Shown: in pieces, positions 61,408 to 64,000 of the stretch
Layout of the letters: each line of letters starts with the position of its first letter
Position numbering within the stretch: position 1 is the first letter of the stretch
From: Diplonema papillatum
Taxonomy: Eukaryota > Euglenozoa > Diplonemea > Diplonemida > Diplonemidae
Reading direction: 5' to 3'
Assembly (NCBI GenBank): GCA_030068145.1
Contig: JAPJBO010000178.1
Location: forward strand, 186,001-250,000
DNA: 64,000 nt
Position numbers and translations under genes: made by a program
Notes under the pieces: model-generated
Seen by the model: the letters and a program-made list of their open reading frames with translations, nothing else
Told to the model about the DNA's origin: nothing
Database searches by the model: none

Positions 61408-63200
61408 GGTATAATGCCCTTATATCCCGGTCAAAACAAATTTGTGCCCTTATATCCCGGTTCGGGATATAAGGGCACCAAATTTGTTTTGAACCGGGTT
61501 TTTAGGGCAGGTCCAAAATTTGGGTCTGAAATTGGGTCAAAATTTTGGGTCCAAGTATTGGGTCCCAAATTTGGGTCCCAAATTTGGGTCCCAAATTTGG
61601 GTCCCAAATTTGGGTCCAGAATTTGGGTCCCAAATTATGGAAGGGTTCGGTTTTGGGGTCGGTTTTGAAACCAAACCCGAAACCGAACCCAAAACCGAAC
61701 CCAGAACCGGGGAGGACGGTAGGCTAACAACAAGGTGGCAGCTCTCCTCAGTACATCACGCAAGAATGGCTGATTCCTTCCTGAAGTCATCAACTGTCTT
61801 TGCCCACAGGAAGCGCGAACTGAACGCAAGGACCTTCCAGACGTGGAACACTGTACGGAGAGAAGACCACACAACGGAGCAGGCGGCCACAAGTAGTTTC
61901 TAGCAGGACTAGTACCCTCACACCGAAGTGATCATGAGTTGCCTTAACGAAACGAACCTTGTGGAGCTGAACTCAGGCTGATAGGTGGGCCTTCTACAAC
62001 GTTAGCACCGGTCAGCAAGTAAACGTATTCGACCCCTGGCACAGAAGGCACGCGGTGGCTATCGGGAAACTGCGTCGCGCACTCAGACAGAATTGACAGC
62101 TTGTACTTGGAACCCTTTCTCACGGTCAGTAATCTGGACAACCATTACGCTGGACGAATATCAGGAATCGACGAATATCTTCGGGCTGTTTCAAAATTCT
62201 TCTCAAAAATACAGGGTCAAAAGGGCCTTCCCCCCAAAAAAATAAGACTCCAGATACGCAAACTCTTTCGAATGCTGCACACGGGTATCCTTCAAGTGAC
62301 CTCTAACTATCTGTTGCATACGCGTATCCGGATCTGAAAGCTGAAGACTTTGTAACACTTTACCGCGACCGAAGTCGCGAACCGCTTAGCTTGCACTGCA
62401 AAAGCAGCATAATTGTGTCTTGCGCACGAGCGCGGAAATCCGCCACCCACCATTCGGTTAGATATTGCAAGAACACAATTGCGTTACTACAAACGGATAG
62501 TGTTACAAAGGCGAGCGAATCATGCGAGAACCTATGGAGGGGCCCCTCGACAGCTTTCAGAACACGGCATAGTAAGTCAAGAGACGGATAAGCGTGCATT
62601 CTACTCCCGTTTGATCTGCATTTTCCACCTTTCCCCCTTTCTTTGATCTGCTGGGGGTATTTGCGGACTACTGCAAACGTATCGAATGAAAGCTAGAAAG
62701 TACAAACTAAGACCAGTTCCAGTTTGCTCTGGGGGCAGGTTTGCTGTCACCTGGGGGGTTTTCTAAAGCCAGGTACCCCGGCTTAAGTTCGGCTGCATCA
62801 GAGTTGGCTTTCGACATTTTTCTGTGTGGGTTCGGTGGACCGCCCAAGACTGTCCAAAAACTCGACCAAATTTTGACCCAAACTTTGAACTGGACTAAAA
62901 TTCTGACCAAAAAATGTCCAAATTCGAACTTTTTTCGAACTTTTTTCGAATGTTTTCAGACTTTTCTAGAGTTTTTTTCGAACTTCTTTCGAACTTTTTT
63001 CGAATTTTTTGGCCCAGTATCTTGGGTCCAAAACAAATTTGGTGCCCTTCTATCCCGGTTCAAAACAAATTTGGTGCCCTTATATCCCGGTTCGGGATAT
63101 AAGGGCACATATTTGTTTTGAACCGGGATATAAGGGCACCAAATTTGTTTTGAACCGGGATAAGGGCACATATTTGTTAGGGGCGGGATATAAGGGAAAT
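61408..63200 (-). mobile_element. FG composite element, copy 2 (inverted)
   Basis: The core 61715-62790 is the reverse complement of 4500-6190 with one copy of the 473-bp segment. The left side has TTTGGGTCCCAAA and GGTTCGGTTTTGGG repeats (61500-61710); the right side has CGAACTTTTTT and GACCAAATTTTG repeats (62850-63010). Both outer ends carry palindromes built on CCCTTATATCCCGGTTCGGG, absent from copy 1. The plus frame at 62101-62337 is a diverged relative of the minus frame at 4706-5317. Confidence 0.6.
63040..63190. repeat. Large palindrome, CCCTTATATCCCGG family
   Basis: GGTGCCCTTATATCCCGGTT is followed at once by its inverse, with a second outer pair (AAAACAAATTTGGTG / CACCAAATTTGTTTT). 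Arms total about 65 bp. A smaller version is at 61410-61500. Confidence 0.85.
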
Positions 63201-63479
63201 TTACCCCAAAATAATGATTATAATGTGGAAGCATGATTAGTCACGCCTTAGCAGTCCCAGGGCCTCTCGCCACCCACCTGTATACCTGTATGTGTTCTCG
63301 TGGTCACCCGCTACCGCGCTGACCTTTTCCAAGAGAAACAGGGAGAGGCAGAGGGAGAGACACGGGGGTTCTGATAGACTACATACGTGTTTCCCAGCTT
63401 CCTGCTGAACCTTGCCTTCAAGCCCGTCGTAGTTAGCGTCCTGTAGTTTGTGAAGTAGATTGTTGGACGCATTCAGGCA

Positions 63480-63722
63480 CCAAACCAAGATTTACACCTG
63501 TGTTTCGTGGGGCTACAGCATTGCAATTCTTGGAACTCGCATGTCCTCCAAAACAAGTGCTTTATTCGAAAAGAAGAATACTCAAAAGGGGCTCTGCTTA
63601 CGCCAACTACACGCCAACTACTAAGTGGGTCTTTTCTGTTGAACGCACTAAACCCAGATCTACCTGTGTTTCGTGCAGGCTACCCCCGTCCTCGAGTATT
63701 TCCTACAAAGCAGGTGCTTGCG
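63480..63722 (+). mobile_element. SINE-2, two partial overlapping copies
   Basis: AGATTTACACCTGTGTTTCG at 63490, AAGTGGGTCTTTTCTGTTGAACGC at 63624 and CTACAAAGCAGGTGC at 63704 match the family. The order is partly duplicated. Confidence 0.55.
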
Positions 63723-63751
63723 TGCCGTTCCAGGTGGCACCGAAGCACATA

Positions 63752-64000
63752 AAGCAACACGACCATCGCCCAAGCGCCGTGAAGCAGAAATCGACGCGCA
63801 ACCGATGGACCTGGACGAGCAATCGAAGAAAAAGCGAGGCAACCACAAGCGCGTGCCTGAGCGCGACGATCAAGACGAGCTAAAGAGAGGCGAAAGCATG
63901 GCACATCACGTGCGAAGAGATAACCGCGCCGCCGGCGACGCAGATTATCGCCACAAATTCTTTGCACTCTCACCCAAACCACCGGGTCCTTTTGCGCTCA
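63752..64000 (+). CDS. LPEAAE-family basic protein, C-terminal part, runs off the window
   Basis: The frame is open from about 63752 to the window end without an internal start: RPSPKRREAEIDAQPMDLDE, then a KKKRGNHKRVPERDD basic stretch, ELKRGESMAHHV and AAGDADYRHKFFALSPKPPG. The homologous blocks at 36.7 kb (MTHHVRTGDADYRYRF) and 58.4 kb (DAQPMHLDEQ) keep the same amino acids while the bases vary, so this frame was probably coding. The 5' exon is not identified; DNA just upstream is SINE-2. The 3' end lies outside the window. Confidence 0.4.

Overview
The window is eukaryotic nuclear DNA from a GC-rich, intron-bearing protist or alga; I cannot name the lineage. The evidence is: several GT-AG introns that join in phase, two 12-TM sterol-sensing-domain (Dispatched/Patched-like) proteins, an XK-related-like membrane protein split by two introns, a non-LTR retrotransposon, tRNA-derived SINEs, a hAT element with an 8-bp target duplication and broken pieces of an 18S rRNA gene. 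Perhaps four-fifths of the 64 kb is dispersed or tandem repeat. There are no operons, CRISPR arrays or prokaryotic signals.

Left part (1-21 kb). A coiled-coil protein gene runs right to left. Its exons at 20644-20891, 9548-9763 and 1698-2876 join in phase 0 across introns of about 10.9 and 6.7 kb. Those introns hold a composite element with FG-rich flanking minisatellites (3.6-6.8 kb), a 1.6-kb foldback element carrying a possible exon in its loop (6.8-8.4 kb), tRNA-derived SINEs, a 43-45-bp minisatellite (11.0-13.1 kb) and a LINE (15.9-20.3 kb). The 3' end of the gene has been copied at least twice more downstream with increasing decay, and part of the last exon is copied into intron 2. The LINE ORF1 is unusual: it carries one complete and one decayed CBM1-type cellulose-binding module, a ubiquitin-like domain ending in LGG, an RNA-binding-like region and a coiled coil. 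A single in-frame TGA separates it from the endonuclease.

Middle (21-45 kb). This part is mostly repeats: copies of a ~320-bp element that inserts at runs of G, a decayed tandem array derived from an exon (22.3-24.2 kb), degenerate and short tandem repeats (25-26 kb) and a 45-bp array (29.3-29.6 kb). The one well-supported host gene is a three-exon XK-related-like gene (30.6-33.0 kb, minus). Around it are dense arrays of short palindromes with different cores. A second gene family, recognised by the block LPEAAE and basic tails, occurs at 36.5, 37.3-38.5, 58.2 and 63.8 kb.

Right part (45-64 kb). Two tandem, nearly identical Dispatched-like genes (45.7-48.9 and 53.5-56.7 kb, minus) are each followed by related 3' flanking DNA. 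The 5' end of the second has been amplified into two further broken copies, and a ~60-bp-arm palindrome lies at the junction. Between and beyond them lie SINE copies with clear target-site duplications (one inside an 18S fragment), a filled and empty site pair for the G-run element, a hAT element (59846-60783) and an inverted second copy of the FG composite element (61.4-63.2 kb).

Most long open frames here are antisense or frame shadows of GC-rich genes and repeats. Several frames also begin at GTG, TTG or CTG, so starts were re-chosen at ATG or at splice acceptors.
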